From Listeria seeligeri serovar 1/2b str. SLCC3954 (lineage in GTDB: Bacteria; Bacillota; Bacilli; Lactobacillales; Listeriaceae), in the NCBI RefSeq assembly GCF_000027145.1, contig NC_013891.1:1922001-1986000 (forward strand): DNA of 64,000 nucleotides, read 5' to 3'. Below are positions 18,243 to 27,154 of this stretch, piece by piece. Numbering within the stretch: the first letter of the stretch is position 1; each line of letters starts with the position of its first letter. The position numbers were made by a program, and so were the translations under genes. A model generated the notes under the pieces. It made no database searches, was not told the DNA's origin, and saw only the letters and a list, made by a program, of their open reading frames with translations.

Positions 18243-19076
18243 TTATTCCTTTCCGTATAGGCCTTTTAAATCTTCTTCAGCCATTGTGAAGCTATGTTTT
18301 ACTTCAGGAAATGTTTTTTCTTTGACTTCTTTTACGTAACTTGATAGGGCAGGTTCAATTGTTTCATCAATATCTGCATAAGCTTTTACGAATTTTGCTC
18401 GGCGATTTATACCGTAACCAATAATATCGTGATAAACCAAAACTTGTCCATCTGTATCGACACCAGCTCCAATACCAATTGTAGGAATCGAAAGGGCTTT
18501 AGTGACTCTTTTTGCAAGTTGACGAGGAATCGCTTCTAGGACAAGTGCAATCGCTCCTGCCGCTTCAACTGCAAGTGCATTTTCGACTAGCTCTTGCGCT
18601 TCTTCTGCTGATTTGGCACGCACTTTGTAACTACCGGTTAGGCCAACACTTTGTGGAGTTAGGCCAAGATGGGCGACAACCGGAGCACCAGCTTCTGTTA
18701 ACCGAGCAATTTTGTTTACGACTTCTTTTGCGCCTTCTAATTTTACAGCATGGGCGCCGCTTTCTTGAATAATTCTCCGAGCATGCTGAATTGTTTCGTC
18801 TACTGAACCGTGATAAGTCATAAATGGCATATCCGTTACAACGAATGTATTTGGGGCACCTCGTTTTACTGCTTTGGTGTGATGAATCATGTCATCTACT
18901 GTAACCGGAACTGTGGAATCATAGCCTAAAACTACCATTCCAAGCGAATCACCAACTAAAATCATGTCTGCTTCTGCTTGTTCTACATTCTTAGCAGAAG
19001 GATAATCGTAGGCGGTAATCATCGTTATCTTTTCTCCGTTTTCTTTCATGGCAAAAAAATCTACTGGTCTTTTCAT
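18243..19076 (-). CDS. panB: 3-methyl-2-oxobutanoate hydroxymethyltransferase (ketopantoate hydroxymethyltransferase)
   Basis: A 277-residue TIM-barrel enzyme that adds a hydroxymethyl group from methylene-THF to ketoisovalerate. The metal and substrate motifs [28 protein letters not shown] and EGA near residue 117 are intact, as is IGIGAG near 200. It is first gene of the panBCD operon; a 167-bp gap upstream must contain the promoter. In Bacillus birA is immediately upstream; here a lipoprotein gene lies between. Confidence 0.95.
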   Translation of the reverse strand: MKRPVDFFAMKENGEKITMITAYDYPSAKNVEQAEADMILVGDSLGMVVLGYDSTVPVTVDDMIHHTKAVKRGAPNTFVVTDMPFMTYHGSVDETIQHARRIIQESGAHAVKLEGAKEVVNKIARLTEAGAPVVAHLGLTPQSVGLTGSYKVRAKSAEEAQELVENALAVEAAGAIALVLEAIPRQLAKRVTKALSIPTIGIGAGVDTDGQVLVYHDIIGYGINRRAKFVKAYADIDETIEPALSSYVKEVKEKTFPEVKHSFTMAEEDLKGLYGKE

Positions 19077-19243
19077 TTTCTTAGCTCCTTTTCGTCCCTG
19101 TTAAATTACTTAATCAAGGCAAAAAACGTATTTTTTGTAAGTAGCTTTAGTATGATCCATTATCGGTATCATCCATTCATTGCTACCATATGTATAATAA
19201 CATAAATACATGCTTACTTAAAGTATGTAAATTGAAGAGAGGT

Positions 19244-19717
19244 CTACTGTGAAACCTCTCCGCTTACTTTATTCATCCATTCTGTTAATTTCTCAGGTTC
19301 ATCTGTCGCTTCGTAGGTTGATGCTACTTTTCCATCTTTTAAATAAACCATTGTCGGAACTGAGTCAATGTCCATTTTCTTTAAAAACGCGACCATCTCG
19401 TCACGGCTTTTTTCGGATGCTTTGTCCGTATTATAATAGGCCATTGGTTGCTCTAATTGTCTTGTCTCTAATTCTTTTTTCAAAATCGGTTGAAACGCTT
19501 GGCAATCTTCACACGTAGGGCGACCCACATAAATAACACCAGTGTACTTCTCTTTCATTTTTTGTTTAAACGTATTTGTGGAGATAGTTTGTAAAAAGGT
19601 GGAGCTTTCTTTTTCTGTATTTGCGGCCTTATCTTCCGCTTCTTTTTTATTATCACCGCATGCGCTAAGTGTTAGCACTACTGTAATGATTGCTAAAAAG
19701 AACATCATTTTTTTCAT
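19244..19717 (-). CDS. Thioredoxin-fold lipoprotein
   Basis: A 157-residue exported protein: hydrophobic signal with lipobox LSAC (Cys at about residue 20), an acidic K/E linker, then a thioredoxin-like domain with the redox pair in RPTCEDCQAF (C-x-x-C) and the cis-Pro segment SVPTMVYLKDG. It should act as a membrane-tethered thiol-disulphide protein on the outer face, resembling bacteriocin-transport accessory (PedC/BrcD-like) thioredoxins. It has its own unit: the birA terminator precedes it, and a hairpin (GAGAGGT/ACCTCTC) overlaps its stop codon. Confidence 0.85.
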   Translation of the reverse strand: MKKMMFFLAIITVVLTLSACGDNKKEAEDKAANTEKESSTFLQTISTNTFKQKMKEKYTGVIYVGRPTCEDCQAFQPILKKELETRQLEQPMAYYNTDKASEKSRDEMVAFLKKMDIDSVPTMVYLKDGKVASTYEATDEPEKLTEWMNKVSGEVSQ

Positions 19718-19757
19718 ATCAACAACTCCTTGGATTGATTGTACTTGATTTTTTTCA

Positions 19758-19805
19758 AAAAAGAAAAACCCGAAAAAGTGATTTTCACACTGTCAATTCG
19801 AGTTA
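19758..19805 (-). terminator. Terminator after birA
   Basis: On the minus strand AACTCGA...CAGTG pairs with CACT...TCGGGTT (one G-T pair), followed by TTTCTTTTTT. It separates the mazG-dapB-mgsA-cca-birA transcript from the lipoprotein gene. Confidence 0.8.
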
Positions 19806-19859
19806 AAAGATATGTTTTCAGTTAAATTAGTTGGTTAAAACGATTCTTTTAGTAGCAAA

Positions 19860-20840
19860 TTAATTATTTTCACTATCAAGTAAAATATCTGCCGAATAAA
19901 TTGAATGTACTTCTCCGAGTGCGTCTTGGAGTAATAATACACCTTCATCAGAAATTCCTTTTACTTGTCCGTGAATCTTGCCTTTTGTGGTACTTGCTGT
20001 TAATTTCTCACCGAATGGAATCGCTTTTGTCTCCCAAAGTAGTTTGATCGGTGCAAAACCTTTATTTAAAAATAGTTCATAATATTTTTCTAAAGAAGTT
20101 AAAATTTCTTGTAATAATGCTTTTCTAGAAACGCTTGTACCAAGTTCTAATTGAAGAGAACTAGCTTTGTCTTTGATTTCTTCTGGAAATTTTTGTTGAT
20201 TGACGTTGATACCCATCCCAATGATAACAGCATGAATGGTTTCCGCCTCTGCTTGCATTTCGGTCAGAACGCCACAGATTTTTCGTTTACCGATATAAAT
20301 ATCATTTGGCCATTTGATTTTTGGTTCTAATTTCGTAATGTTTTCAATAGCTTCTGTGATTGCGAGAGAAGCGATAAAAGTAAATTGGGGTACTTTTTGA
20401 ATAGGGATTTGTGGTTTTAAAATCACGCTCATCCATATTCCTTCCCCTTTTTTCGAATTCCATGGTCGTAGCAAGCGACCTTTTCCGGCAGTTTGTTCAT
20501 CTGCTACGATGACGGTTCCTTCTGGGCTTGATTCGATTTGTTGGTGGGCGATAATTTGTGTGGAGGTTACAGAATCATGTATTTCCAAATGTTGACCAAT
20601 AAATTTCGTTTCTAGACCAAGGAGTAACGCATCTTTTGTATATTGCTCTGCGGTAGCTGATAAACGGTAGCCACGGTTTCTAACTGCTTCGATTTCAAAA
20701 CCTTCTTTACGTAGTGATTCCATTTGTTTCCACACAGCCGTACGAGAACAACCTAGACTATCTGCAATCTCTTGACCAGATAAATAAGCGCCATCACTTT
20801 CTGTAAATAAAGCAAGTAATTTTTCTCGATTATTCTTCAT
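19860..20840 (-). CDS. birA: Biotin-protein ligase and biotin operon repressor BirA
   Basis: A 326-residue group II biotin ligase. N-terminal winged HTH ([24 protein letters not shown], residues 15-45), then the ligase domain with [11 protein letters not shown] (biotinyl-AMP loop, near residue 118), [15 protein letters not shown] near 180 and a C-terminal SH3-like cap. It biotinylates carboxylases and represses biotin genes. The ATG at 20840 is chosen over an in-frame TTG at 20849, which sits on the SD. It overlaps cca by 11 bases. Confidence 0.94.
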   Translation of the reverse strand: MKNNREKLLALFTESDGAYLSGQEIADSLGCSRTAVWKQMESLRKEGFEIEAVRNRGYRLSATAEQYTKDALLLGLETKFIGQHLEIHDSVTSTQIIAHQQIESSPEGTVIVADEQTAGKGRLLRPWNSKKGEGIWMSVILKPQIPIQKVPQFTFIASLAITEAIENITKLEPKIKWPNDIYIGKRKICGVLTEMQAEAETIHAVIIGMGINVNQQKFPEEIKDKASSLQLELGTSVSRKALLQEILTSLEKYYELFLNKGFAPIKLLWETKAIPFGEKLTASTTKGKIHGQVKGISDEGVLLLQDALGEVHSIYSADILLDSENN

Positions 20841-22011
20841 GATAGCCAAGCCACCTTCTTATCTGATTTTTTTCATTTTCGATTTCTTCCAAAATTACCG
20901 CACGCTCTATTTTTTCAAGCGTCTCCTTCATCCAAGGTCCCGCCTGTTCATTAGACCATTTCAGTAAATCCGCGCCAGTTATTGCTAGATCTTTTTTTGA
21001 ATGGATCGGTAGCGCTTGATATGCTCTGTTAAGCGTTTCTTGTTGATTTTCGCCATATTGAATTACATTTATTTCATTTACTAAAGAAAAGACGTCTACC
21101 CCTGCATGATAAAGTTCGTCCGCCGACCAAACCTGCTTTTTATTTAGCGCATATTGATATGTTTTTCCTACTAGTTGAATTGTCTTGTTAGGTAATTTCC
21201 AAGCCTTTAAGAAAGTCGTGACATTACTTGGTTGCACAGTGGTAACAAGCCCTAGCCAAATCGCATTTTCGGTCGTCCGCTTCTCCCAGTCCCAGCTAGC
21301 AAACTCCTTCAGCGCAGATGCTTTTCCTTTTAAACCAGGTAAAAAATTCTCCATTTCTACTTTTAAAAGTAAGTCCATGGCGCGTTTTACAGCTGGCCCT
21401 TTAATCATTTTCACCCATTCAACGGTAATTCTTTCAACCGAAGTATGCTGAAGTAATGCTATTTGGCTTTGTAATGCTGCTTCCGTTTCTTTCTCCAAAT
21501 GAAAATCTAATTGACTAAGAAAGCGAATCGCTCGCATCATTCTAAGTGCATCTTCATGAAAACGTTCTTGAGCTTTACCAACAGCTTTAATTTCTTTATT
21601 TTGAATTGAAATTCGCCCGGAAAATGGATCATGTAATTGGAATTTTTCATCCATCGCAATGGCGTTCATCGTAAAATCTCGTCTTAGTAAATCTTCTTCT
21701 AATGAGCGGATAAATGTCACTTCACTAGGACGGCGAAAGTCTTCATATGTGCCTTCTGTTCGAAAAGTGGTTACTTCATAACATTCGCCATTTTCTCGAA
21801 CCGTCACTGTACCATGGGCAATTCCAGTATCAAACGTAGAAGAAAAGATCGTTTTTACTTCTTCTGGAAAAGCACTGGTAGCAATATCTACATCGGAAAT
21901 CGTTCTATTTAGCAAATAATCTCTGACAGATCCGCCAACAAAATACGCTTCAAATCCCGCCGTAGTTAATTTTTGGAGTACCGGAAGCGCTCTTTTAAAA
22001 ACGTCATTCAT
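20830..22011 (-). CDS. cca: CCA-adding tRNA nucleotidyltransferase
   Basis: A 393-residue class II polymerase-beta-type enzyme that builds or repairs the tRNA 3' CCA end. The nucleotidyltransferase head contains GGSVRDYLL (near residue 26) and catalytic [10 protein letters not shown]; the DFTMNAIAM and [14 protein letters not shown] motifs follow near 113 and 157. The length is normal for the Bacillus-type CCA enzyme. It follows mgsA with 15 bases between; the bacillithiol genes found here in Bacillus are absent. Confidence 0.95.
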   Translation of the reverse strand: MNDVFKRALPVLQKLTTAGFEAYFVGGSVRDYLLNRTISDVDIATSAFPEEVKTIFSSTFDTGIAHGTVTVRENGECYEVTTFRTEGTYEDFRRPSEVTFIRSLEEDLLRRDFTMNAIAMDEKFQLHDPFSGRISIQNKEIKAVGKAQERFHEDALRMMRAIRFLSQLDFHLEKETEAALQSQIALLQHTSVERITVEWVKMIKGPAVKRAMDLLLKVEMENFLPGLKGKASALKEFASWDWEKRTTENAIWLGLVTTVQPSNVTTFLKAWKLPNKTIQLVGKTYQYALNKKQVWSADELYHAGVDVFSLVNEINVIQYGENQQETLNRAYQALPIHSKKDLAITGADLLKWSNEQAGPWMKETLEKIERAVILEEIENEKNQIRRWLGYHEE

Positions 22012-22026
22012 CTGCCAATCGCTCCT

Positions 22027-22431
22027 TTATTCATCGTTTCTTCGTAAATCCCGCCAATCGAGGAAACCAGCACGTAAGCCACGAATTAGGACTTCTGCTG
22101 TTCCAATATTTGTTGCCAGCGGGATTTCGTATACATCACATAATCTAATTAGCGCCGTCACATCAGGTTCATGTGGTTGAGCAGTTAATGGATCGCGCAA
22201 AAAAATAACTAAGTCCATTTTATTTTCCGAGATTCGCGCTCCGATTTGCTGATCTCCACCAAGCGGACCAGATTTAAAACGATGCACCGTCAGACCGGTA
22301 GCTTCGATAACCCGCAGTCCGGTCGTCCCAGTTGCATATAATTCATGCGGCTCTAACAAATGTTTATACGCAGTCGCAAATTCTATCATCAACTCTTTTT
22401 TCTCGTCGTGCGCAATTAAAGCGATATGCAT
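22027..22431 (-). CDS. mgsA: Methylglyoxal synthase
   Basis: A 134-residue enzyme that converts dihydroxyacetone phosphate to methylglyoxal, a bypass relieving phosphorylated-sugar stress. The phosphate-binding TGTTG motif (residues 34-38) and the catalytic Asp60 in GGDQQIGA are present. The start ATG at 22431 is favoured by AGGTG at the right distance; an ATG nine bases upstream is too close to it. It is in the dapB-mgsA-cca-birA operon. Confidence 0.94.
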   Translation of the reverse strand: MHIALIAHDEKKELMIEFATAYKHLLEPHELYATGTTGLRVIEATGLTVHRFKSGPLGGDQQIGARISENKMDLVIFLRDPLTAQPHEPDVTALIRLCDVYEIPLATNIGTAEVLIRGLRAGFLDWRDLRRNDE

Positions 22432-22446
22432 TCCATTCACCTATCC

Positions 22447-23238
22447 TTAGTCTAAAATATTTTCTAAGCCATAAATAAGTGTTTCTAATTCTTTTGTTTT
22501 GCGAACCGAAAGTGCTACTCCAGACATAAAGGAAATTCGGTCATAGGAATCATGACGTAATGTTAAACCTTGACCTTCTGCCCCAAAAATCACTTCTTGA
22601 TGAGCGACAAGTCCAGGTAAGCGAACGCTATGAATCCGCATTCCTTCAAATTCTCCGCCTCTCGCACCCTCAATCAATTCCACTTCTTCTGCCGCGCCTT
22701 GTTTAACATAGTCTCTCACTTCCGCCATCATTTCGGCCGTTTTCACAGCAGTACCACTTGGCGCATCTAATTTGTTATCATGATGTAACTCAATAATTTC
22801 TACATTAGGAAAATATTTTGCCGCTTTTTGAGCAAATTGCATCATTAAAACAGCACCAACAGCAAAGTTTGGAGCAATTACTGCACCAATTTTTTTAGTT
22901 TCGGCAATTTTTCTTAATTCGGCAATTTGTTCTGGTTGAAACCCGGTAGTTCCAACAACTGCGCGAACACCATGTTCTAAAATCGTTTTCATGTTCGTAT
23001 AACCTACTTTTGGAGTCGTAAAATCAACGACACAATCAGGCTTAGCATTTTCTAGCATCTCGCTTAAATCAGCGTATACAGGTACATCTAATGCGCTGAA
23101 TTCCACTATTTCGCTAATGTTTTTTTCGTTTGTCTTGTGATCAAGCACAGCAATTAATTCTAGGTCCTCTTCTCTTAAAATCGTTTTTACTACTTCATGT
23201 CCCATTCTTCCTTTAAATCCAGATACTGCTACTTTCAT
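22447..23238 (-). CDS. dapB: 4-hydroxy-tetrahydrodipicolinate reductase
   Basis: A 263-residue NAD(P)H-dependent enzyme of the lysine/diaminopimelate pathway, needed for the cross-linking residue of the Listeria wall. The Rossmann [10 protein letters not shown] is at residues 8-17, VVDFTTP near 89, GTTGF near 116, the catalytic [15 protein letters not shown] near 150. It starts five bases after the mazG-like gene and leads to mgsA. Confidence 0.96.
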   Translation of the reverse strand: MKVAVSGFKGRMGHEVVKTILREEDLELIAVLDHKTNEKNISEIVEFSALDVPVYADLSEMLENAKPDCVVDFTTPKVGYTNMKTILEHGVRAVVGTTGFQPEQIAELRKIAETKKIGAVIAPNFAVGAVLMMQFAQKAAKYFPNVEIIELHHDNKLDAPSGTAVKTAEMMAEVRDYVKQGAAEEVELIEGARGGEFEGMRIHSVRLPGLVAHQEVIFGAEGQGLTLRHDSYDRISFMSGVALSVRKTKELETLIYGLENILD

Positions 23239-23243
23239 TCTGT

Positions 23244-23570
23244 TTATTCCTCCTTTTTTGTCCAGCGGTTTTTATCGCGTTCTTTAAATTTAGTCATTAC
23301 TGTATCGTGCGCTTGTTCCATATCAATGCCAAGTGAATTAGCCATGCAGGTAAGTACAAATAAGCAATCTCCTAATTCTTCGGCAACTGTTTTTTCTGGT
23401 TCCGTTGATTTCTTCGGTTTTTCACCGTAGTAATGATTTATTTCTCTGGCAAGTTCGCCCGTTTCTTCTGTAATTCTTGCCATCATCGCTAGCGGGGAAA
23501 AATAACCTTCCTCGAATCCACCAATGAAATCATCCACTTCTTTTTGTATTTCTGCCATTGTTTTCGCCAT
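23244..23570 (-). CDS. ypjD: MazG-like nucleotide pyrophosphohydrolase (YpjD)
   Basis: A 108-residue all-alpha NTP pyrophosphohydrolase. The metal-binding motifs EETGE (near residue 31) and EELGD (near 62) are the E-x-x-E ... E-x-x-D signature of the MazG/dUTPase superfamily, which clears aberrant nucleotides. It heads the ypjD-dapB-mgsA-cca-birA operon, which is conserved with Bacillus. The substrate is not known. Confidence 0.88.
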   Translation of the reverse strand: MAKTMAEIQKEVDDFIGGFEEGYFSPLAMMARITEETGELAREINHYYGEKPKKSTEPEKTVAEELGDCLFVLTCMANSLGIDMEQAHDTVMTKFKERDKNRWTKKEE

Positions 23571-23709
23571 AGGTTTTCCCCCTTTTTATGTTAAACTAAA
23601 ATAGGTTTTAACACCCAATTGTTAACTTCAATTCATTATACCTAAACAAATACATACAAGTCCATGATTTTTCACTTACTTATTAAATAGATTGCAAGGA
23701 GGAAAAACG

Positions 23710-24576
23710 ATGTTAAAAACACTGCGCACCAAAAATATTTGTTTTATCATGCTTGGTACAGCGATTTATGCTTTCGGTCTCGTGAATTTCAATATCGCTA
23801 ATAATTTAGGAGAAGGCGGGCTTGCTGGAGTTACGCTTTTCTTGCTACATTTCTTTCAAATTGACCCGGCATACTCGAATTTAGTTTTAAATATCCCGTT
23901 ATTCCTTTTAGGGTGGCGTGTGTTAGGAAATCGCGCACTTATTTATACAGGTATTGGTACGGTTAGTTTGTCGTTATTTTTATGGATTTTCCAGCGTATT
24001 CCGTATACGTTAGATTTACATAATGATTTACTTCTGGTCGCGCTGTTTGCAGGTGGTTTTAGCGGTGTTGGCTTGGGTTTAGTATTCCGTTACGGTGGCA
24101 CAACTGGCGGAAGTGATATTATTGCCAAATTACTTAATCATACAAAAGGAATTAGCATGGGACGGACACTATTTGCGATTGACGCCATTGTGCTAATTGC
24201 TTCCCTTTCTTATTTAGATATGCGCCAAGTAATGTACACACTTGTCGCTGTATTCATTGGTTCGCGAGTGATTGATTTTGTCCAAGAAGGCGCATATGCA
24301 GCTCGCGGGGCACTTATTATTTCAAAAAATAATGACTTGATCGCCTCACATGTCATGCTTTCGATGAATCGTGGTGTAACCGTTTTAGAAGGACGCGGCG
24401 GCTTTTCTAAAAGTGAACAAGATGTGCTTTATATCGTGGTTGCTAAAAACGAAATTATCCAATTAAAAAATATCGTTCAAGCAGTTGATCCACATGCTTT
24501 TGTGTCGGTTAGCGTTGTCCATGATGTGATGGGAGAAGGATTTACTCTTGATGAAAATAAAAATCCTATTTACTAA
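23710..24576 (+). CDS. YitT family membrane protein (DUF161/DUF2179)
   Basis: A 289-residue membrane protein. Five or six membrane helices, including a Gly-rich GGFSGVGLGLVFRYGGTTGGSDI segment near residue 120 (written here in part), make up the N-terminal two thirds. The last 85 residues are the soluble DUF2179 domain (RGVTVLEGRGGFSKSEQDVL, VDPHAFVSV). Family members are of unknown transport function. The ATG at 23710 is set by AAGGAGG six bases before it. It converges on the DadA-like gene with an 11-base overlap of the two 3' ends. The Bacillus counterpart in this region is ypjC. Confidence 0.85.
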   Translation: MLKTLRTKNICFIMLGTAIYAFGLVNFNIANNLGEGGLAGVTLFLLHFFQIDPAYSNLVLNIPLFLLGWRVLGNRALIYTGIGTVSLSLFLWIFQRIPYTLDLHNDLLLVALFAGGFSGVGLGLVFRYGGTTGGSDIIAKLLNHTKGISMGRTLFAIDAIVLIASLSYLDMRQVMYTLVAVFIGSRVIDFVQEGAYAARGALIISKNNDLIASHVMLSMNRGVTVLEGRGGFSKSEQDVLYIVVAKNEIIQLKNIVQAVDPHAFVSVSVVHDVMGEGFTLDENKNPIY

Positions 24577-25672
24577 TGTACTTGCTTGGCGAATAATTTT
24601 CTAACGGCAATTCACTTGGCAAATCAAGCGCTAATTCTACTAAAACTTTCGCAACATAAGGTCCTGTAGTTAAACCAGATGCTCCTAAGCCATTTGCAAG
24701 GAATACCGAATCAAAACCTGGAAGTGACCCAATTAATGGAGCAAAATCAGGTGTATAAGGCCTTGTTCCAACTGTGACATTCGCTATTTTTTCATTGGAC
24801 ACATCTTCCATGAATTTTGTAACTTCTTCTAAAATTTCTGCTTGTCCTTCTGCTGTTGGCTCGATATCGAAGCCAGCAGTTTTTTCGTGGGTCGCACCAA
24901 CAATCACTTTTCCGTCTTCAAACGGCACAATTGATTTGCTACTTGGTGGTAAAATTACTGGCCAATCAGCTGTATTCATACTACCAAAATCTAGTTCAAG
25001 TAATTGTCCTTTTTGCGCGAGCACTTCTGTTTTATAGCCTGCATCTTGTAAAAAGCTTGCTAACCAAGCGCCGGTCGCGATAATTAATTTATCATAGTTT
25101 TCTTTCCTCCCATGGATAAACACCTCACCTGCCGCAGAAAAAGCCGCTTTACCAACCAGAATTTTCACGCCCCGCTCTTTAGCAGCCATAAGCAATGTTT
25201 GGCAAAATAGGCTTCCGTTTACTCTAGCAGCGCCACTCACATATATCGAACCAAAACCAGGCTTAACTAATGGAAATTTTTCTTTCGTTTCTGCTTCTGT
25301 TAATTTCTCGATTACACCCATATTTGGCGCCTCTACTCGTCTTTCTTTTGCAAGTTTAAAAAGTGTTTCTAATTTTTCTTCGGTTTGTCTCAGTGCAAGC
25401 ACACCTACTTGCTTGTAGCCCGTCTCTTTCCCAGTGTCCTCTCTTAGCATTTGGGCTATTTCTTCATAAAAAGCAGCACTATTTTTGGCCAGTTCATACC
25501 AGTATTTATTCCGTCTTTTCGAAAGCCACGGGCAAATAATTCCCGCAGCAGCACGACTTGCTTGCCCGGGCTCACTTGAATCAATCAAAGTAACTTCTAC
25601 ATTTTCTTTGGATAACAAGTATGCGGCGCTCGCTCCAACAATTCCAGCACCAATAATGACAATTTTTTGCAT
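24566..25672 (-). CDS. DadA/glycine-oxidase-like FAD-dependent amino acid oxidoreductase
   Basis: A 368-residue flavoprotein of the DAO superfamily. The N-terminal dinucleotide-binding GAGIVGASAAYLLSKEN (residues 8-24) is followed by an Arg/Ala-rich GQASRAAAGIICPW motif near 38, and the C-terminal GTRPYTPDFAPLIG and GLGASGLTTGP FAD motifs near 300 and 340. Members oxidatively deaminate D-amino acids or glycine; which substrate this one uses is not visible. It stands alone and may contribute to D-amino acid turnover. Confidence 0.85.
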   Translation of the reverse strand: MQKIVIIGAGIVGASAAYLLSKENVEVTLIDSSEPGQASRAAAGIICPWLSKRRNKYWYELAKNSAAFYEEIAQMLREDTGKETGYKQVGVLALRQTEEKLETLFKLAKERRVEAPNMGVIEKLTEAETKEKFPLVKPGFGSIYVSGAARVNGSLFCQTLLMAAKERGVKILVGKAAFSAAGEVFIHGRKENYDKLIIATGAWLASFLQDAGYKTEVLAQKGQLLELDFGSMNTADWPVILPPSSKSIVPFEDGKVIVGATHEKTAGFDIEPTAEGQAEILEEVTKFMEDVSNEKIANVTVGTRPYTPDFAPLIGSLPGFDSVFLANGLGASGLTTGPYVAKVLVELALDLPSELPLENYSPSKYISK

Positions 25673-25705
25673 GATAACACCTCTCTATATGAATTGTGAC
25701 ACAAG

Positions 25706-25992
25706 TTGACTTTTTCAATACTCTTTGTAATAATATGTGAAAATAGTTAATTTTACAAACTACTAAAATCCTCGACTTCATTCTATCCATTGTACTAAAA
25801 ATCTAGCTTTAATTACAAAAGGGCAGATTTTGGCTTATCTCGTTGTCATTACCATACACCCTCCTAGAGCAAGACTCGCCTATTGGTTGGTTTTTTGCAC
25901 TGCGTCTCGGCTAAAACTTCATTTATTTTTTCTTTTCTGCCTTCATTAACTTTTCAGCGGGTGCCTTATCTTGAGAAATGGGAGATTTTTTT
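25706..25992 (+). promoter_or_regulatory. Promoter and long leader of the c-di-GMP operon
   Basis: A sigma-A-like -35 TTGACT (25706-25711) and -10 TAATAA or AATAAT (25728-25734), 16-17 bp apart, would start an RNA near 25741. That leaves about 250 nt before dgcA. The leader contains a GC-richer block (about 25825-25915) ending in a GGTTTTTTGC run and can form only weak hairpins by eye. No known riboswitch consensus (GEMM-I, GEMM-II, SAM, FMN, ydaO) was recognised. Confidence 0.5.
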
Positions 25993-27129
25993 ATGCTAAA
26001 TATTCTTGAATCATTATGGAGTAGCATGGCGCTTTTTTTATCAGCGCTTTTTTTTCACGGAATGGCGCTTCGGTCACTTCGGGATAAGAAACCTGCTTGG
26101 TTCCAAAGTAAATTCGCCAATGAAATTATCAATTATTCATTGGGTATTTATTATGGCTTTTTGGGCATATACTTTATTATTCGAGGATTACCAGGAACCG
26201 ATTCTGGAATTTACACAGATATGCTATTGAATATTTTAATTATTTTACATATATTTTCATCAGCTGGCCCAGCAACAGTTGCTCTTTTATTAATTATTAC
26301 TGGGAAATTATTTTTAGGCAATGCTCTATTCGCTAACCTACTTTATGTATTTTTAATTATCGGTTTTTATTTTGTTTGTATGGAAGTTGCCAAACTGCGC
26401 TTAAGCACTGTTCAAAAAGTAATATTGATTAAGCTAGGAGCCATCCCATTGATGTTACTTTATTTGCATCAAAAAATACATATTGCTTATACAGTCGAAA
26501 GTTTACCAGTATGGATATTTTACTTTTTCATTTCTTTTTTTATTACTTTCATTATTGTTTCCGCAGCGTATTATATTGATACATCTAATAAGCTAATTTA
26601 TGAGCTGCAGCAATCAACTATTCTTGATCCACTGACCGGTTTATCAAATTTTCGTCATTTTGAACAAATGTTTGATTCTGCCTTTCAATATGCTGCTATG
26701 AAAAAAGCCAATTTAAATTTAATAATTATTGATATTGATTATTTTAAACGGGTAAATGATACTTATGGACATTTGGTGGGCAACAGTGTTTTATCCACAT
26801 TTAGTCAAATGTTGTTAAAAATAAGTTTCCCACCAAATACTGTCATTGCGCGAATCGGCGGCGAAGAATTTGCGATTATTTTGCCAAATATAAGTGCCAG
26901 CGAGACCGAGCATTTAGCTGAGAAAATCAGAAAAAAAGTCGAAAAAATCGAGTTTCCAATCGTGGCTACTGGCTCTGTTATAACTATTTCCGCGGGCATC
27001 GCTAATTATAATGGCAGTAATTATCTTACCCCTGAGGCATTATTACAGGCGGCAGATCAAGCACTTTATAACGCAAAACGGAACGGCCGCAACCAAGTAC
27101 ACATTCGCGAAACAGAAACAGTTCTGTAA
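25993..27129 (+). CDS. dgcA: Membrane diguanylate cyclase DgcA (GGDEF)
   Basis: A 378-residue protein with six or seven membrane helices (residues 1 to about 200) and a cytoplasmic GGDEF domain. The active-site loop is RIGGEEFAI (near residue 289), with Mg-binding IIDIDYFKRVND and HLVGN upstream. It makes c-di-GMP from two GTP. The inhibitory I-site (RxxD five residues before GGEEF) is replaced by PPNT, so product feedback inhibition is not expected. The start at 25993 follows GGGAG eight bases before; an ATG at 25978 is part of that SD region. In L. monocytogenes the operon controls Pss exopolysaccharide. Confidence 0.92.
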   Translation: MLNILESLWSSMALFLSALFFHGMALRSLRDKKPAWFQSKFANEIINYSLGIYYGFLGIYFIIRGLPGTDSGIYTDMLLNILIILHIFSSAGPATVALLLIITGKLFLGNALFANLLYVFLIIGFYFVCMEVAKLRLSTVQKVILIKLGAIPLMLLYLHQKIHIAYTVESLPVWIFYFFISFFITFIIVSAAYYIDTSNKLIYELQQSTILDPLTGLSNFRHFEQMFDSAFQYAAMKKANLNLIIIDIDYFKRVNDTYGHLVGNSVLSTFSQMLLKISFPPNTVIARIGGEEFAIILPNISASETEHLAEKIRKKVEKIEFPIVATGSVITISAGIANYNGSNYLTPEALLQAADQALYNAKRNGRNQVHIRETETVL

Positions 27130-27154
27130 TTTTAGCAAAAGGAGTTGAGTGTAC

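Noticed and set aside
25740-25992. A known GEMM c-di-GMP riboswitch before dgcA
   Set aside because: Neither the GEMM-I nor GEMM-II conserved core could be found; only the length and a T-run remain.
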